Part shown: positions 7,874 to 20,400 of the stretch, piece by piece
Position numbering within the stretch: position 1 is the first letter of the stretch
How the letters are laid out: the number at the start of each line of letters is the position of its first letter
DNA from: Pseudomonas sp. Irchel 3H7
Lineage (GTDB): Bacteria > Pseudomonadota > Gammaproteobacteria > Pseudomonadales > Pseudomonadaceae
Direction of reading: 5' to 3'
NCBI RefSeq assembly: GCF_900187605.1
Contig: NZ_FYEA01000016.1
Coordinates: 57,063 to 121,062, forward strand
Length of the DNA stretch: 64,000 bases
The notes under the pieces: model-generated
Databases searched by the model: none
What the model was told of the DNA's origin: nothing
What the model saw: only the letters and a program-made list of their open reading frames with translations
Translations under genes and position numbers: made by a program

Positions 7874-8830
7874 ATGAAAGCACTGCAATTCGATAAAACC
7901 GGCGACCTGTCTTCCCTGCGTTACGTCGAGGTGCCGACTCCGGTACCCGGCGCTGACGAAGTGCTGGTGCAGATCAAGGCTGCTGGCCTCAACCCCAGCG
8001 ATGTGAAAAACGTCCTCGGCCGCTTCCCCTACACCACGCTGCCGCGAATTCCCGGTCGCGATTTCGCCGGTGTCGTCGTCGAAGGCCCGCAGGCGTTGAT
8101 CGGTCAGGAAGTCTGGGGCACTGGCCGTGAGCTGGGCTTTTTCGCCGACGGCACGCACGCGCAATTCGTCAAACTGCCGGCCAATGGCATAGCGCAAAAA
8201 CCGTCGCACCTGAGTTTCACCCAGGCCGCCAGCCTCGGCGTGCCGTACACCACAGCGTGGGATGCGCTGGAACGCAGTCTGGTGACGGCCGAAACGCGTT
8301 TGCTGGTGATCGGCGGCGGAGCGGTGGCGACCGCTGCTTTGGCGCTGGCGAAGGTGCGTGGCGCGCAGTTGCTGGCGGCGGCGCGGCGCCCGGAGCAGGT
8401 GGCGGAACTGCAAGCGCAGGGTTATCAGACGATTCAACTGGATAAGCCGGAAGACCTCGGCGCGCAGGTCAACGCGGTGTATCGCGGCGGCGCCGATGTG
8501 ATTTTCGACACCACCGGTTTCTGGCTGCCGGCGTCGGTGGCGGCATTGGCCACGTTCGGACGGATCGCGATCATCGCCGCACCGGTGGACGGGCATGTGC
8601 AACTGCCGGCGCTGGCCTTGTATCGCAAGGGCGGTTCGGTGGTCGGGATCAATTCGTTGTTGTATGGCGTTGAAGCGTGTGCGGCGATGCTCGAGCAGTT
8701 CGGGCGGTTCTTCGATGAAGGGTTGTTGCCGTTGCCGCAAGGGTTGGTCGAAGTGCCGCTGACCGAAGGCCTGGCGCGCTACGCCGACGTCAATCAAGGC
8801 AGTGGCGACAAGGTCATCCTCATTCCCTGA
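7874..8830 (+). CDS. Quinone oxidoreductase-like medium-chain dehydrogenase
   Basis: A 318-residue cytoplasmic NAD(P)H-dependent oxidoreductase. The N-terminal GroES-like domain shows AAGLNPSDVKNVLGRFP and PGRDFAGVV; the Rossmann fold shows VIGGGAVATAAL near residue 145. The cysteine-rich structural zinc loop and the usual catalytic zinc ligands are absent, which points to a zinc-free quinone reductase-like member rather than an alcohol dehydrogenase. The ATG at 7874 is preceded by GGTGG; an upstream GTG at 7862 is in frame. The substrate cannot be told from sequence. It follows the XapX gene and is closed by a REP pair. Confidence 0.85.
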   Translation: MKALQFDKTGDLSSLRYVEVPTPVPGADEVLVQIKAAGLNPSDVKNVLGRFPYTTLPRIPGRDFAGVVVEGPQALIGQEVWGTGRELGFFADGTHAQFVKLPANGIAQKPSHLSFTQAASLGVPYTTAWDALERSLVTAETRLLVIGGGAVATAALALAKVRGAQLLAAARRPEQVAELQAQGYQTIQLDKPEDLGAQVNAVYRGGADVIFDTTGFWLPASVAALATFGRIAIIAAPVDGHVQLPALALYRKGGSVVGINSLLYGVEACAAMLEQFGRFFDEGLLPLPQGLVEVPLTEGLARYADVNQGSGDKVILIP

Positions 8831-8844
8831 TACACCGCAAAACC

Positions 8845-8938
8845 CCTGTAGGAGTGAGCCTGCTCGCGATAGCGGTGTATCAGTTACTCATGATTAAACT
8901 GACACACCGCTATCGCGAGCAGGCTCACTCCTACAGTA
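8845..8938. repeat. REP inverted pair (TGTAGGAGTGAGCCTGCTCG type)
   Basis: CTGTAGGAGTGAGCCTGCTC at the left and GAGCAGGCTCACTCCTACAG at the right, with TATCAG/CTGACA in the middle. It lies between two convergent genes. Confidence 0.88.
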
Positions 8939-8952
8939 GATCGTTGTTGGGT

Positions 8953-9975
8953 TCAGGATTGCGGGACGCCGTTTTCCCACGCCGACCAGTTTTTCAGTAT
9001 GTCCTGCACCAGAGGATTCCCCGCGCGATAGAGGTTTTCCAGCGCCGGCACGAAGCCGCCCTGATCGGCGTATTTGAGCAGGTTATCCACTTCACTGCCG
9101 CCCGGCTCCGGGCGGTCAAAGTCGGAGCCTGCACGCACCACGGCGAGGCGTTGGACATCGACCAGACCTTCACGACCGGCACGCAGCAAGGCCTCATAGG
9201 TCGAGTTGTCTTCCTGCTGCGTCGTGCAGTATTCGCCCTTGTTGTCGGTGAGCAACTTGGTCCAGACCTCGGCCCGCTCGCTCAGGCGCGTTCCGGAAAA
9301 CCAGGTGTTGCCGGCCAGTGTGTCGCAGCGCGTCACGACCGGCGGCTGATTGGCCGGGGCCGACGGATATTTCAGACGCCACGCGGCGGACTCTTTGCTT
9401 TCGCTCAGCTCGACCTTGTGGCTCAGGGCGAAGGCCTTGGCCTGCAGCTTCGGGTTGAGTTCAAAGACTTCGGTCTTGTAATCCAGCGGCGGTTTTTCGT
9501 TCGGCCCTTTGGTGTTGATGCCCAGATAGCCGGTCGGCCAGGTCGACGGCGCATCACGCGAATCGATCTCCCATTGCGTGCCGAACTCCACCAGGTAGTG
9601 TGCCCATGCAGCGGTGCCGATGGTCCCGTGTTTCGGGCTGATGCCGGCAATGCCGGCGATCAGGAAGTAGCTTTTGCGCAGGTCGAATTTCGGCGACAGC
9701 GCCAACGCCAATGTCGAGGCGGCCGCATTGGTCTGGCCCATGCCGGTGGTCAATAGGCACACCTGCTGCGTGTTGCAGCGAATGCTCGGGTACTCGGCGG
9801 ACAGGCCTGGCACGCGGATTTCCTGCTTCAACGCCAGACGATCAATCCAGTGCTGCGCCTCAGGGGCGAACATGGTGATCAACACGACTTTCGGTTGCAT
9901 CGGGGCCTCGGCCGCCCACGCGGTGGAGGAGAGCAGGGCCGCACCGGCCAGGGTCAAACGCATCATTGCTTGCAT
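8953..9975 (-). CDS. Purine nucleoside permease (NUP family)
   Basis: A 340-residue protein with a signal peptide (MMRLTLAGAALLSSTAWAAE), so it acts in the periplasm. The body matches the NUP family, first described as fungal purine nucleoside permeases and related to nucleoside phosphorylase folds: VVLITMFAPEAQHW, LLTTGMGQTNAAAS, YFLIAGIAGISPKHG. AAGGAG seven bases before the ATG supports the start. It lies 15 bases behind the Tsx channel gene, so an operon handling nucleosides is likely: Tsx across the outer membrane, this protein next. Whether it transports, binds or cleaves nucleosides in bacteria is not settled. Confidence 0.88.
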   Translation of the reverse strand: MQAMMRLTLAGAALLSSTAWAAEAPMQPKVVLITMFAPEAQHWIDRLALKQEIRVPGLSAEYPSIRCNTQQVCLLTTGMGQTNAAASTLALALSPKFDLRKSYFLIAGIAGISPKHGTIGTAAWAHYLVEFGTQWEIDSRDAPSTWPTGYLGINTKGPNEKPPLDYKTEVFELNPKLQAKAFALSHKVELSESKESAAWRLKYPSAPANQPPVVTRCDTLAGNTWFSGTRLSERAEVWTKLLTDNKGEYCTTQQEDNSTYEALLRAGREGLVDVQRLAVVRAGSDFDRPEPGGSEVDNLLKYADQGGFVPALENLYRAGNPLVQDILKNWSAWENGVPQS

Positions 9976-9990
9976 GGAAAACTCCTTGAT

Positions 9991-10950
9991 TCAGAACTGA
10001 TAACCGACGCCGGCGTAGTAACCCCAGCCGTTGGAACGCGCGCGGAAATTGCCATCGCCAAAATTCAGCTCGCTGCCGTCTTCCCAGTTGCCGCCGTTGT
10101 GGAAATAACGGCCGACCAGGGTGAAGCGCAAGTGCGTGAACGAGTAGAGCAGGACGTTGGTCGCCACCGTCGCATTGGCGGTGCGCGCCGGGTTGTCCTT
10201 GTGGATGTCCGAGCCGAAATCGAAGTTGGTGAAGCCGATGTAGGTCAATGAGGCGCCGTTGCTGAATTTATCGATCGGCACGATGTACTTGAGCTGTGCA
10301 CGGTAGCCGTCCCAGGAATATTCGTTGCTGGCACCGTAATTTTCCCACTGATAGCGACCGTACAGATTGGCCGACAGGTTGACCCGCGAGTGCGTGTCGA
10401 TGTCGGTGCCGAAACCGCTGTACAGCGTGTTGGCGCGGTTCTCTTTGCGGCTGCCGTGGTCGTAGATCCAGTCGAACGCCACATACCATTCCTTGAACGG
10501 ACCGATGGCCAGGCTGCGGCCAGCGAGGTAGTCGATGGAGATGCGCGGTTCGTGCTCCATGAACACCGGCGAGCCGTGATCCCACACGCCTTTGTCGTGG
10601 CTGTTGCCGATGTTGAAGATCTTCGGAATGTCGATGTAGCCGTACAGTTCGAACGGACCTTTGCGGCCGAAGTACTCGTATTCCAGATAGATATCGTCGG
10701 CCGGTTGCGGGCCGAAGCTGATGTCCTTGCTGCCGATCAGCATCAGGTCCTGGTTGTACCAGTCCGAGAGGTAGGCGCCTTTTTTCGGCGGGCTGGCTTC
10801 GGGGCTGAGGGCTTCGCCCTGGGCGGATTCTTCTTTGGCGGCCGGTTGCGCCAGAGCGCTGTGGCTGAGAAGTCCGGTAACGCCGGTCAGTAGCAAGGAA
10901 ACAGCAAGCGTGCACGAGAAAGGTGCGCGAAAAGGGCATGCAATGGCCAT
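9991..10950 (-). CDS. tsx: Nucleoside-specific outer-membrane channel Tsx-like
   Basis: A 319-residue outer-membrane beta-barrel with a signal peptide ending near SALAQPAAKE. Family marks are YLSDWYNQDLMLIGS, the aromatic barrel strands (YEYFGRKGPFELYGYIDIPK) and a C-terminal phenylalanine (YAGVGYQF). The family passes nucleosides and deoxynucleosides. AAGGA is seven bases before the ATG at 10950. It is first in a two-gene unit with the NUP permease. Two PurR-like palindromes lie 60-95 bases upstream, so expression is probably controlled by a LacI-family repressor. Confidence 0.88.
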   Translation of the reverse strand: MAIACPFRAPFSCTLAVSLLLTGVTGLLSHSALAQPAAKEESAQGEALSPEASPPKKGAYLSDWYNQDLMLIGSKDISFGPQPADDIYLEYEYFGRKGPFELYGYIDIPKIFNIGNSHDKGVWDHGSPVFMEHEPRISIDYLAGRSLAIGPFKEWYVAFDWIYDHGSRKENRANTLYSGFGTDIDTHSRVNLSANLYGRYQWENYGASNEYSWDGYRAQLKYIVPIDKFSNGASLTYIGFTNFDFGSDIHKDNPARTANATVATNVLLYSFTHLRFTLVGRYFHNGGNWEDGSELNFGDGNFRARSNGWGYYAGVGYQF

Positions 10951-11005
10951 TCAAAGTCCTTTTTTGCGGATCGAGGCCCGTGTTCCGTGGGCTTGTACGG
11001 TTTTG

Positions 11006-11046
11006 TTACGAAAACGTTGGGATTGACGTTACGCAAACGTTTGCAC
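11006..11046 (-). promoter_or_regulatory. Two PurR/LacI-type operator-like palindromes
   Basis: The 12-bp perfect palindrome GCAAACGTTTGC (11033-11044) sits in ACGCAAACGTTTGCAC, which differs from the E. coli PurR consensus ACGCAAACGTTTGCGT at two end bases. A weaker site, ACGAAAACGTTGGG, is centred 23 bp away at 11015/11016. The spacing is about two helical turns, allowing two dimers on one face. Position is just upstream of the tsx start. The regulator is inferred, not seen in this window. Confidence 0.65.
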
Positions 11047-11138
11047 AAGGCGTACCAGTTTTCTCAATGCCATGAAATATCGAAGAATTCGCAAATTTAA
11101 CTGACGGACTGATCAGGTATAACTGATCACCGCAAACC

Positions 11139-11231
11139 CCTGTAGGCCTTCGCCTGCTCGCGATGGCGGTGTGTCAGAAAAGTATCCGTTAACTGACACA
11201 CCGCCATCGCGAGCAGGCGAAGGCCTACAGG
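11139..11231. repeat. REP inverted pair (TGTAGGCCTTCGCCTGCTCG variant)
   Basis: CTGTAGGCCTTCGCCTGCTC at the left is mirrored by GAGCAGGCGAAGGCCTACAG at the right, around GTGTCAG/CTGACAC. The pair lies in the 510-bp divergent gap between tsx and the autotransporter; the rest of that gap holds the operator-like sites and presumably both promoters. Confidence 0.88.
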
Positions 11232-11459
11232 TTCTGCGACAGGTTGAAGGCCCACGAATACGGGCTGAAACGCTTATTCCAGACCCCTCTAGTATTAAAG
11301 TATTAACACCATTTAATCCGTGCCCCATTGCCGGGCGTCTACTAGCTTTGTCCCCAATCAACGGTTTTGTGATGACCGTCGCAGTCTTGATTCGCGTGTG
11401 GAATAAGCACGGCTCTTCGCGCGCTCAAGGAAGAATTTGGCCACGACAAGGAGTAGCCC

Positions 11460-14400
11460 GTGGAAGCAAGGTTTGGTGTCGCCCTCGTTTCGCGCTTTTC
11501 CCCTCTTTCCCTTGCTGTGCATCTGAGTGTCGCCGGGCTGTTGTTCGGCGGCGTCAGCGCTCCTGCGTTGGCCACGTGCTCCACGGCGGGTTCAACGGTG
11601 ACCTGCACCGGCGTGCCGAGTCTGCCGCTGTTTCTGAATAATTTTTCCAGCGCCACCAGTGGCCTGACGGTCAACGTCAACAGTGGGGCGCAGATGAACG
11701 CGACCCTCGGCGGCCATGTGATGGACCTGACCGGGGTGAACATTTCCCTGAACAACTCCGGCACGCTCGACCCGGCACTGCTCGGCCTGGTCTCGGTGCT
11801 GAGCGGCGGCGCGTTCATTGGCACTGGCGCTACGAGTACGGTCAGCGTGCTCAACAACGCCAGCGGGATCATTCGCGGCACGGGCATGTTGCTCGGGCTC
11901 AACCTGACCAGCATCGACGGCCTCGGCATTGCGGTGAACAACGCTGCTGCCGGCACCACCAGCATCACCAACAACGGCACCATCACCTCGACCGGTTTGT
12001 CGATCGGCGGCATCACCCTCGCCGACACCCCGGTGGTCGGCGTCTACGGCGGCTCGCAGGTCAACATGACCAACAGCAGCACCGGTGTGATCAACGGCCG
12101 GATCGCGTTCGAAACATCGGCGGCAGGCAATACCTTCACCAACGCCGGTGCGATTACCGGCGGCGTGTCGATGGGCGCGGCCAGCACCAACACCTTCACC
12201 GCGGTGACCGGTTCCAGCGTCAACGTCGGTGACGGTGTACAGATCAGCGTCGGCCTCGGCGGTTTGATCGGCATCAATCTGACCTTCGCTCCGACCGGCA
12301 CGGTCGATGGTGGCGCGGGCGGCACCAACAGCCTGATCCTGCAAAACCCGATCGGCGTCGGCGGCGGCACCACGGGTGTCGGCACCGCATCGAGCGCGAC
12401 CTACGTCAACTTCAACAACCTGACCCTCAATAGCGGCACCTGGACCTTGCAGGGGCCATTGGTCAGCGGCGCGACCACGCTTAACGGTGGTGTCGCCCAG
12501 TTCAACAACAACGCCACGTTCGGCAGCGGCGTGATCACCTCCAACGGCGGGATACTCCAGGCCAGCAATGCCGGGTTGAACGTCAGTAACCTGATTTCCC
12601 TCGGCGCGGGCGGCGTGACAGTGCAAGGTACCAACGCCACCACCCTGAGCGGCGTCATTTCCGGCAGCGGCGGCCTGACCAAAGTCGGTTCCGGGCAACT
12701 GAGCCTCAGCGCCGCCAACACCTACCTGGGCAACACCACGCTCAACGGCGGCACCGTGCAGTTGGGCAACAACCTGGCGCTGAGCACCGGCACCCTCAAC
12801 GTCACTGGCGCGACAACGTTGAGCGCCCCGGGCACGATCAGCCTGAACAACGCCATCAGCCTCGGCGGCACCTTGACCGCCGGCGGCACTGGCGCGCTGA
12901 CCCTCGGCGGTTTGATCAGCGGCAGCAGCGGCCTGACCAAAACCGGCAGCGGCAGCCTGACTGTCAGTGGCGCCAACAGCGGGTTCACCGGCACCACCAC
13001 CCTGAGCGCCGGCACCCTGCTGGTGACCAACAACAACTCGCTGGGTAGTGGCGCGCTGAATACCGCCGCCGGCACCAGTCTGGACAGCACCACCAACGTC
13101 ACCCTGGCCAACAACATCGGCATGACCGGTGCGCTCAACGTGCTCGGCAGCAATGCCCTGACACTCGGCGGCGTGTTGTCCGGCACTGGTGGGATTACCA
13201 AATCCGGCAGCGCCAGCCTGACCTTGAGCGGCAACAACACCAACAGCGGCAACACGCTGCTCAATGCCGGCAGCCTGTTCGTTGGCAGCAACACCGCGCT
13301 GGGTACGGGCGCGTTGAACGCGGCGGCCGGTACCACACTGGATGCGACCACGGCGGTGACTCTCGCCAACGCCGTCGCGCTGGCGGCCGATCTGACCATC
13401 GGCGGCACGCAGGCGCTGGGTTTGAGCGGCGTCATCAGCGGTGCCGGTAATCTGATCAAGAACGGCACCGCCAACCTCAGCCTCAGCGGCAACAACACCT
13501 TTTCCGGCGGTACCGCGCTGAATGCCGGCACGCTGATTGTCGGCTCCAACACCGCGCTGGGCACGGGTGCCTTGACCACGGCGGCGGGCACCACCCTCGA
13601 TGCCAGCACTGCCGTTGCGCTAACCAACGCAGTCTCACTCGGCGGCAACCTGACTGTCGGCGGCAGTGCCAACCTGACCCTGGGCGGGATTGTCAGCGGC
13701 AGCGGCGGGCTGACCAAAAACGGCGCGGCCAACCTGATTCTCAACGGCGCCAACACCTTCCTCGGTGCCGTCGCGTTGAACGCGGGTACGATCACGGCGG
13801 GCGCCAACGCGGCGCTGGGCAGTGGCAACATCACCGTCGGCGGCGTGGCCGCCCTCGACAGCAATGCGACGGTGACCCTGAACAATGCCATCATTCTCAA
13901 CAACAGCCTGGGCATTGGCGGCAGCAACGCGCTGACCCTCGGCGGCGTGATCAGCGGCACCAGCCAACTGGTGAAAAACGGCGCCGCCAATCTCACGCTC
14001 AATGGCACCAATACCTACAGCGGCGGCACCACGCTGAATGCCGGCAGCTTGACGGTCGGCAACGGCGCGGCACTGGGCACTGGCGTCTTGTCGGTGGAAG
14101 GCGCGGGCACCCTCAACAGCAGTTCGGCCGTGACCCTCAACAACAACGTCATTCTCAACGCCAACCTCACCGCCGGCGGCGCCAATGCGCTGACCCTTGG
14201 CGGGGTGATCAGTGGCGGTAACGGTCTGATCAAAACCGGCGCTTCGAGTCTGACCCTCAACGGCAACAACACCTACACTGGCACCACGGCGCTGAACGCC
14301 GGTTCACTGATTGTCGGTTCCAGCACCGCCCTGGGCACCGGCACACTCAACGCCTCGAACGGCACCACCCTCGATACCAGTACCGCCGCGACCTTGGCCA

Positions 14401-17400
14401 ACAACGTCAACCTCGCCGGCACTCTGACCCTGGGTGGCTCCAATGCGCTGACCCTCGGCGGCGTGGTCGCCGGTATCGGTGGACTGACCAAGAACGGTGC
14501 TGCCGACCTGACCCTCAACGGCGCCAACACTTATTTTGGCAATACCCTGTTGAACACCGGCAAACTGACCGTCGGCAGCAACACCGCGCTGGGTTCCGGC
14601 ACGTTGAACGCGGCGGCCAACACCACGCTGGATGCCAACACCGCCGTCAGCCTGAACAATGCCGTGGCACTCGCCGGTGCCTTGAACATCGGCGGCACAG
14701 CGGATATGACCCTGACCGGTCTGGTCAGCGGGGCTGGCAGTCTGGTGAAAGACGGCGCGGCCAATCTGATTCTCAATGCCGCCAACAACTACCTCGGCGG
14801 CACCACGCTGAACGCCGGCACTCTGACCGTCGGCAACAGTTCGGCGCTCGGTTCCGGTGCATTGACCGTCGCTGGCGCCGCGACACTGGACAGCAACTCG
14901 CCGCTGGTCAGCCTCAACAACAATGTCGCCCTGAATGCGGCGCTGACCGTGGGCGGTACGCAGAACCTGACCCTCGGCGGCGTGACCAGTGGCACCGGCC
15001 AGTTGATCAAGGACGGCGCAGCCAACCTGACCGTCAATGGCAACAACACCTTCAGCGGCGGCACCACACTCAACGCCGGCACGTTGACCCTTGGCAATGC
15101 CAACGGTCTGGGCAGTGGCGCATTGGTCGTCGGTGGCGCGGCAACGCTGGATAACAGCGCATCGTTCGGCATCGGCAACGCCATTACCCTGAATGCCGGA
15201 CTGACCGTCGCCGGCAACAACGATTTGAGCTTGAACGGCATCATTGACGGCGCCGGCAGCCTGACCAAAAACGGCCTTTCAGACCTGACCCTGGCCGGCA
15301 ATAACACCTTCACTGGCGCGCTGAACATCATTTCGGGCAGCGTCACCACGCTCAATACCAACGCATTGGGCAACACCTCCGGCGTCAACATCAGCGCCGG
15401 CGCCGGCCTGAATCTGGGCAGTGACGCCAGCCTCGGCGCGCTGAGCGGCAGCGGCAGTGTGCAACTGACCGGCAGCAACACCCTGACGGTCGGCACCGGC
15501 AACGTCACCAGCATCTTTGATGGCGATCTCAGCGGCAGCGGCGGCCTGGTCAAAGTCGGTAACGGCACCTTGAACCTCACTGGCATCAACGGCATTACCG
15601 GCAATACCGCGATCGATGGCGGTATCGTGAACCTGAGCGGTTCGCTGGGCAGTGCTCAACTCAACGTCAATACCGGCGGCACCCTGACCGGTACCGGCTC
15701 GGCGCTCGGCGCGGTCAACATCAACAACGGTGGGCATCTGGCGTTGGCGTCGGGCAACACCTTGTCGGCGAGTGCTCTGACTCTCGGCGCCGGCAGCAAC
15801 GTTGATGTGGCACTGGGCACTCCGTCGACCGCGTCGCTGATGAACGTCGGCGGCAACCTCACCCTTGACGGCAATCTCAACGTCAGCGATGCCGGTGGTT
15901 TCGGCGTTGGTGTGTATCGCCTGTTCAACTACACCGGTGCCCTGACTAATCTCGGTCTGGACGTGGCCAGCGTGCCGGTCGGTTACGGCCTCGGCGACCT
16001 GGTGGTGCAGACCGGCGTGGCCAATCAGATCAACATTCAAGTGTCGGCGCCGAACGTCAACATTCGTTACTGGGACGGCAGCCAGACCATCGCCAACGGC
16101 GTGGTCGATGGCGGCAGCGGCACGTGGAACGCGGTCGGCACCAACTGGACCGACGCCAACGGTTTGGTCAACCAACCGTGGGCCGGCGACTTCGCGGTGT
16201 TCCAGGGCACTGCCGGCACGGTGACGGTGAACGGCACGCAAGCGTTTACCGGCATGCAATTCCTCACCGATGGCTACAACGTGGTCAACGGTGCGGCGGG
16301 GCAACTCACGGCGGTCAACGGCACCGGCGGCACCACTTCGTTGCGCGTCGATCCGGGCGTCACGGCGACCATCAATGCCAATATCGATGGCAGCGGCATC
16401 CTTAATAAACTTGACGCCGGCACCCTGGTGCTCGGCGGTGCCAACACTTATACCGGCGGCACACAACTGGACGGTGGCAAGATTATCGTCGGCAGCAATA
16501 CGGCGCTCGGTACCGGTACGCTGACGGCGAATGCCGGTACGCAGCTGGACAGCAACGCGGCGGTGACACTGGCCAACGCGGCGACGCTGAACGGCAACCT
16601 GACCATCGTCGGCAGCAATGCCCTGACCCTCAACGGCGTGATTGGCGGCACCGGTGGCCTGATCAAAACCGGCGCGGCCAACCTGACCCTCGGCGGCAAC
16701 AATGCCTTCCTCGGGCCGGTCGCGCTGAATGCCGGCGGACTGGTTCTGGCGTCGAACTCGGCGCTCGGCTCGGGCACGCTGAATGCAGCGGGCGGCACCA
16801 CGCTGGATGCCAGCACCGGGGTTTCGCTGAACAACGCGGTCAACCTCGCGGGCAACCTCGGCATTGGCGGCACGGCGGATCTGACCCTGGCCGGCACGGT
16901 CAACGGCGCCGGCAGCCTGAGCAAAAACGGCGCGGCCAACCTGAGCCTGAGTGGCAACAATAATTTTCTTGGTGGCGTGACCCTCAACGCGGGCACCCTG
17001 ACCGCCGGCAGCAACTCGGCGCTGGGCCTGGGCAATCTCACCGTAGCCGGCGCCTCCGCGCTGGACAGCAACAGTGCGCTGAGCCTGGGCAACAACGTTG
17101 TGCTCAATGCCAATCTGAGCAACACCGGCAGCAACAACCTGACCCTCGCGGGTGTGGTCAGCGGCGCGGGTGGCTTGATCAAGGACGGCGCGTCGAACCT
17201 GACACTCAACGGCGTCAACACTTACACCGGCGGCACCACGTTGAACGCCGGTACGCTGACCCTCGGCACCGGTTCGGCATTGGGCAGCGGCGCACTGACC
17301 GTGGCCGGCACCTCGAGCCTCGACACCAGTGCGCCGCTGGTGCTGGCGAACAACGTCAACGTCAATGCCAACCTGAGTCTGGCCGGCAACAACAACCTGA

Positions 17401-20400
17401 CCCTCGGCGGCGTGATTGCCGGTGCGGGCACTCTGACCAAGAACGGTCTGGCCGACGTGACACTGTCCGGCAACAACACCTTCAGCGGCACTTTCGATGT
17501 ACTGTCCGGCAGCCTGACCACCCTGAACGGCACGGCATTGGGCAATAACGCCACGGTCAATCTCGCGGGCGGCGCGGCGCTGAATCTCGGTGCTTCGGGC
17601 AGCCTTGCCAGCCTCACCGGCAGCGGTACGGCGCTGATCGGCACTGGCAACACGCTGAGCCTCGGCGGCAACAATGTCAGCAGCACCTTCGCCGGCATCC
17701 TCAGCGGTGACGGCGGTCTGAGCAAACTCGGCAGCGGCACCCTGACCCTCAGCGGCATCAGCGATCTGACCGGTGACACCAACGTCAACGCCGGTACCTT
17801 GCAGGTCAACGGTTCGCTGGCCAGCGGCAATGTGCTGGTCAACAACGGCGGCACCCTCGGCGGCAGCGGCACCTTGACCGGTGCCGTGACGGTGGCCGAT
17901 GGCGGTCATCTGACGGGCGTCACCGGCAGTACGCTGAACGTCAGTTCGCTGGTGTTCAACGGCAATTCAAACTTCGACGTCGGCCTCGGCACACCGGTGT
18001 CCGGTGGCGGCAATGCGCTGGTCAATGTCGGCGGCAACCTGACCCTCGACGGCACCCTGAACGTCAGCGACATCGGTGGTTTTGGCAGCGGTGTCTATCG
18101 CCTGATCGACTACACCGGCGGCCTGACCGACAACGGCATGCTCTTCGGCACACTGCCGGGCAGCGTGACGCCGGGCGATCTGACCCTGCAAACCGCGCTG
18201 GCCAATCAGATCAACCTGCTGGTCACCGCACCGGGCGTCACCGTGCAGTTCTGGGACGGCAATCAACTGATGGCCAACGGTTCGGTGGAGGGTGGCAGCG
18301 GCGCCTGGGGCACCGGCACCACCAACTGGACCGACGTCAACGGCACCACCAACCAGGCCTGGACCAACAATTTTGCGGTGTTCCAGGGCGCGGCCGGCAC
18401 AGTGACTGTCAACGGCTCGCAAACCATCACCGGCATGCAGTTCGTCACCGACGGCTACAGCCTGGTGAACGGCGCGGCGGGCTCGTTGAATCTGGTCAAC
18501 GGTTCGCTGGGCAATGCCACGGTGCGGGTTGACCCGAACGCCACGGCAACCATTGGTGTCGCGCTGAACGGCAGCGGCACGCTGGGCAAATACGACACGG
18601 GTACGCTGGTGCTCAACGCGGCCAACGGCTACACCGGTGGCACGGCGCTCAATGGCGGCAAGATTGTGGTCGGCAACAACACGGCGCTCGGCAGCGGTGT
18701 GTTGACCGCCGCCGCCGATGGCACGGCGCTGGACAGCAATGCGGCCGTCAGCCTCGGTAACGACGTGGTCGTCAACGGTGGTTTGACCGTTGCCGGTTCC
18801 AACGCCCTGACCCTCGACGGCGTGGTCAGTGGCAGCGGCAGCATCATCAAGGCCGGCGCTTCGAGCCTGACCCTCAACGGCAGCAACACTTACAGCGGCG
18901 GCACTCAACTCGCCGGCGGTACGCTGATCCTCGGCAACAACAGTGCAATCAGCAGCGGTGCACTCAACGTGACCGGCACCGGCACCCTCGACAGCACCTC
19001 GGCATTGCAACTGGCCAACACCGTCAACCTTGGCGCGCAACTGATCCTCGCCGGCAACCAGAACACCACGTTGATCGGTGCTGTGACTGGCACCGGCAGT
19101 CTGGTGAAAAACGGTAGCGGTGATCTCGTGCTCAGTGGTGCCAATACCTACAGCGGCGGCACCACCCTGAACGGCGGCACGACGCGCGGCGATACCAGTA
19201 GCCTGCAAGGTGCAATCGTCAACAACGCGACGCTGACCTTCGAGCAAAACGCCGATGGCAGCTACACCGGCAATCTCACCGGCGCCGGTACGCTGAACAA
19301 AACCGGTACGGGTGAGTTGCTGCTGACTGGCAACAACAGCTTTACCGGCAACACGTCGGTGCAGGCCGGCAACCTGATCGTAAATGGTGTGCTCAACAGC
19401 GCCAACGTCAGTGTCGCCAGCGGCGCGAGCATCGGCGGTGGCGGCCAACTCGGCGGCGCCGTGCAACTGGCCAGCGGTGCGACGCTGGCCGGTGGCGGTA
19501 CAGCAACGCCTTTGTCAGTCGGTTCGCTGGCACTGTCGTCGGGAACCAATCTGGACTTCAGCCTCGGCGCGGCGACCAGTTCGACCACCGTGGTCAATGT
19601 TGCCGGCAACCTGACCCTCGACGGTACGTTGAACATCAGCAACGCCGGCGGTTTCGGCACCGGCGTTTATCAACTGTTCAGCTACGGCGGCAGCCTGACC
19701 GACAACGGTCTGGTGTATGGCAGCCTGCCGGTGTCGGCGGCCAATCTGACCCTGCAAACGGCTATCGCCAATCAGATCAACCTGCTGGTGCAAGGCACCC
19801 CGGGTGAGGTGCAGTTCTGGAACGGTGGCACCACCAACCCGGACGGCAGCATCGGTGGCGGCAGCGGCGTGTGGGGGCCGGGTACTAACTGGACCGATCC
19901 GAGCGGTACTCAGGCCCTGGCTTCAAATGGTCAGTTCGCGGTGTTCGGCGGTCAGGCAGGTACGGTCACCGTGCAGGGCAATCAGAACTTTACCGGCCTG
20001 CAATTCCTCGCCAATGGCTACAGCCTGATGCCGGGTGCCGGTGGCTCACTGACCCCGGTCAACGGGACGGACGGCAGCCTTGCACCGGTGCGCGTCAACG
20101 CCGGCGCGAGTGCGGAAATCTCCGCGCCGCTGGTGGGCACTGGCGGGATCGAAAAACTCGATTCCGGCACGCTGGTGCTCAGTGGCGCCAACACCTACAG
20201 CGGTGGCACCACGGTCAGCGGCGGTACGCTGGTCGGTAACACCACCAGCCTGCAGGGCAACATCCTCAACAACGCATCGCTGCTCTTCTTGCAGAACTTC
20301 AATGGTCAGTTCAACGGATCGCTGCGTGGACTTGGCGCGATGCTCAAACGCGGTACCGGCACCTTGCTGTTGACCGGTGATAATCCGTTCAGCGGCACGG

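Noticed and set aside
15279..17909. 876-codon open frame antisense to the autotransporter, and many 85-codon frames beside it
   Set aside because: They arise from the Asn/Gly/Thr/Leu-rich codon use of the repeats; lengths equal the 258-bp repeat period and the translations have no domain-like character.
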